A stretch of 42,477 nt of DNA. Origin: Phyllobacteriaceae bacterium (lineage in GTDB: Bacteria; Pseudomonadota; Alphaproteobacteria; Rhizobiales; Devosiaceae). The stretch spans positions 1 through 42,477 of the forward strand of contig JAAZLP010000238.1 of assembly GCA_012799265.1 (NCBI GenBank), given 5' to 3'. Position numbers and translations under genes: made by a program. The notes beneath the pieces are model-generated. The model saw only the letters and a program-made list of their open reading frames with translations. It did not search any database and had not been told where the DNA came from. This document shows, in pieces, positions 42,134 through 42,477 of the stretch. Each line of letters begins with the position of its first letter. Within the stretch, counting starts at the first letter, position 1.

Positions 42134-42410
42134 AAGTGCAGAGCCCTCGGCTCAAGGCCGAGGGTGACGGCCGGTGGGGGTGGAGGCAATAAGCCCACGG
42201 CTCCTCATCGTGTGATCACCCCCTCCTAGCTTCGCTAAGGCCCGTTGGGCCTAAGCTTCGCTTCGCCACTCGAGCATAGCTCTCGTGGCCTCCTCACCTA
42301 AGTTCGCTCCACCGGAGCGAACTTGCCTGCGGCACGGATCGGAGCCCCATAAGAGGGGAGGTGCGCCCGCACATGGGCCGGTGCCAAAAGTACAGAGCCC
42401 TCGGGTCAAG
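42134..42410. repeat. Cluster of short palindromic and direct repeats
   Basis: AAGTGCAGAGCCCTCGGCTCAAG (42134-42156) recurs as AAGTACAGAGCCCTCGGGTCAAG (42388-42410), 21 of 23 identical. The first copy forms the hairpin CCCTCGGC/GCCGAGGG. The msrB terminator stem is a third, inverted relative. Between the copies are AGCTTCGCT direct repeats (42228 and 42254) flanking AGGCCC/GGGCCT, and a perfect 11-bp stem AAGTTCGCTCC/GGAGCGAACTT (42300-42324). No ORF is credible here. It looks like an intergenic hairpin-rich repeat element. Confidence 0.65.
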
Positions 42411-42477
42411 CCCACTGGTGTCCGGTTTAGCTTTTCTCGAGGTTCAGGGCGAACTGTCGTGGGTCTGATTTTGGCCT

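Noticed and set aside
41556-42155. N-terminal 200 residues of the 404-residue minus-strand ORF
   Set aside because: This part is antisense to msrB. The flavoprotein proper starts at 41555.
42060-42477. Possible CRISPR-like repeats
   Set aside because: There are only two copies of the 23-bp unit, and they are imperfect, with no regular spacers. Palindromic intergenic repeats explain the pattern.

Overview
The window reads as chromosomal DNA of a GC-rich alphaproteobacterium of the Hyphomicrobiales type; a Devosia-like genus is my best guess. Pointers are a CpdR-type cell-cycle response regulator, a TakP-like TRAP transporter, an RpoH-type promoter with a possible ROSE-like leader before an hsp20 gene, an initiator tRNA with an A29:U41 pair, and short hairpin repeats typical of such genomes. 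This placement is inference from gene content; no marker gene such as rRNA is present.

Layout. 1-1150: a lower-GC, possibly acquired end with an unrecognised cysteine-rich protein, lying on the 3' side of an initiator tRNA-Met. 1149-7457: aldo/keto reductase, DUF599 membrane protein, nadA, then eda-modA-modB packed head to tail with no modC in the window, then an FMN-dependent L-lactate dehydrogenase-like gene. 7454-9167: ECF sigma factor, membrane anti-sigma factor and a COG4315-type secreted protein in one operon. 9416-13592: a TRAP transporter whose binding protein (plus strand) is separated from its membrane subunits (minus strand) by a PAS-GGDEF gene. 13734-14690: small proteins and a cold-shock protein. 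14985-19185: ABC-F ATPase, PfkB sugar kinase and nadB. 19303-23114: FAH-family hydrolase, FucU mutarotase, GntR regulator and, divergently, a UxaA-family dehydratase. 23241-31168: hpt, gltD, gltB, a 650-bp intergenic region with an AT-rich core, and hsp20. 31580-34673: alpha/beta hydrolase and three TadE/TadG-type Flp pilus genes. 34772-37318: HisN-like phosphatase, N-formylglutamate amidohydrolase and cpdR. 37506-37686: two different tRNA-Val genes. 37822-42059: methyltransferase, small conserved protein, hybrid histidine kinase, PPOX flavoprotein and msrB. The last 360 bases are non-coding and rich in hairpins and repeats.

How the genes work together. The strongest system-level signal is a 12-16 bp perfect palindrome (core CTAACATGTTAG) found exactly three times: between the GntR gene and the UxaA-family gene, before the FAH gene, and 13-15 kb away before the lactate-dehydrogenase-like gene. 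With FucU in the same cluster this suggests a GntR-controlled, non-phosphorylating L-fucose-type (6-deoxy-sugar acid) pathway. In such a pathway the FAH enzyme would release pyruvate and L-lactate, and the FMN enzyme would oxidise the lactate. The GntR gene appears to be leaderless: a -35/-10 pair with 17-bp spacing places the transcript start on the A of its ATG, and the operator covers the -10.

Other links are NAD synthesis (nadA and nadB, 13 kb apart), nitrogen assimilation (gltB-gltD) and envelope stress or secretion (ECF sigma operon). Two intrinsic terminators on the plus strand (near 31530 and 35850) have no gene in front of them and suggest small RNAs.
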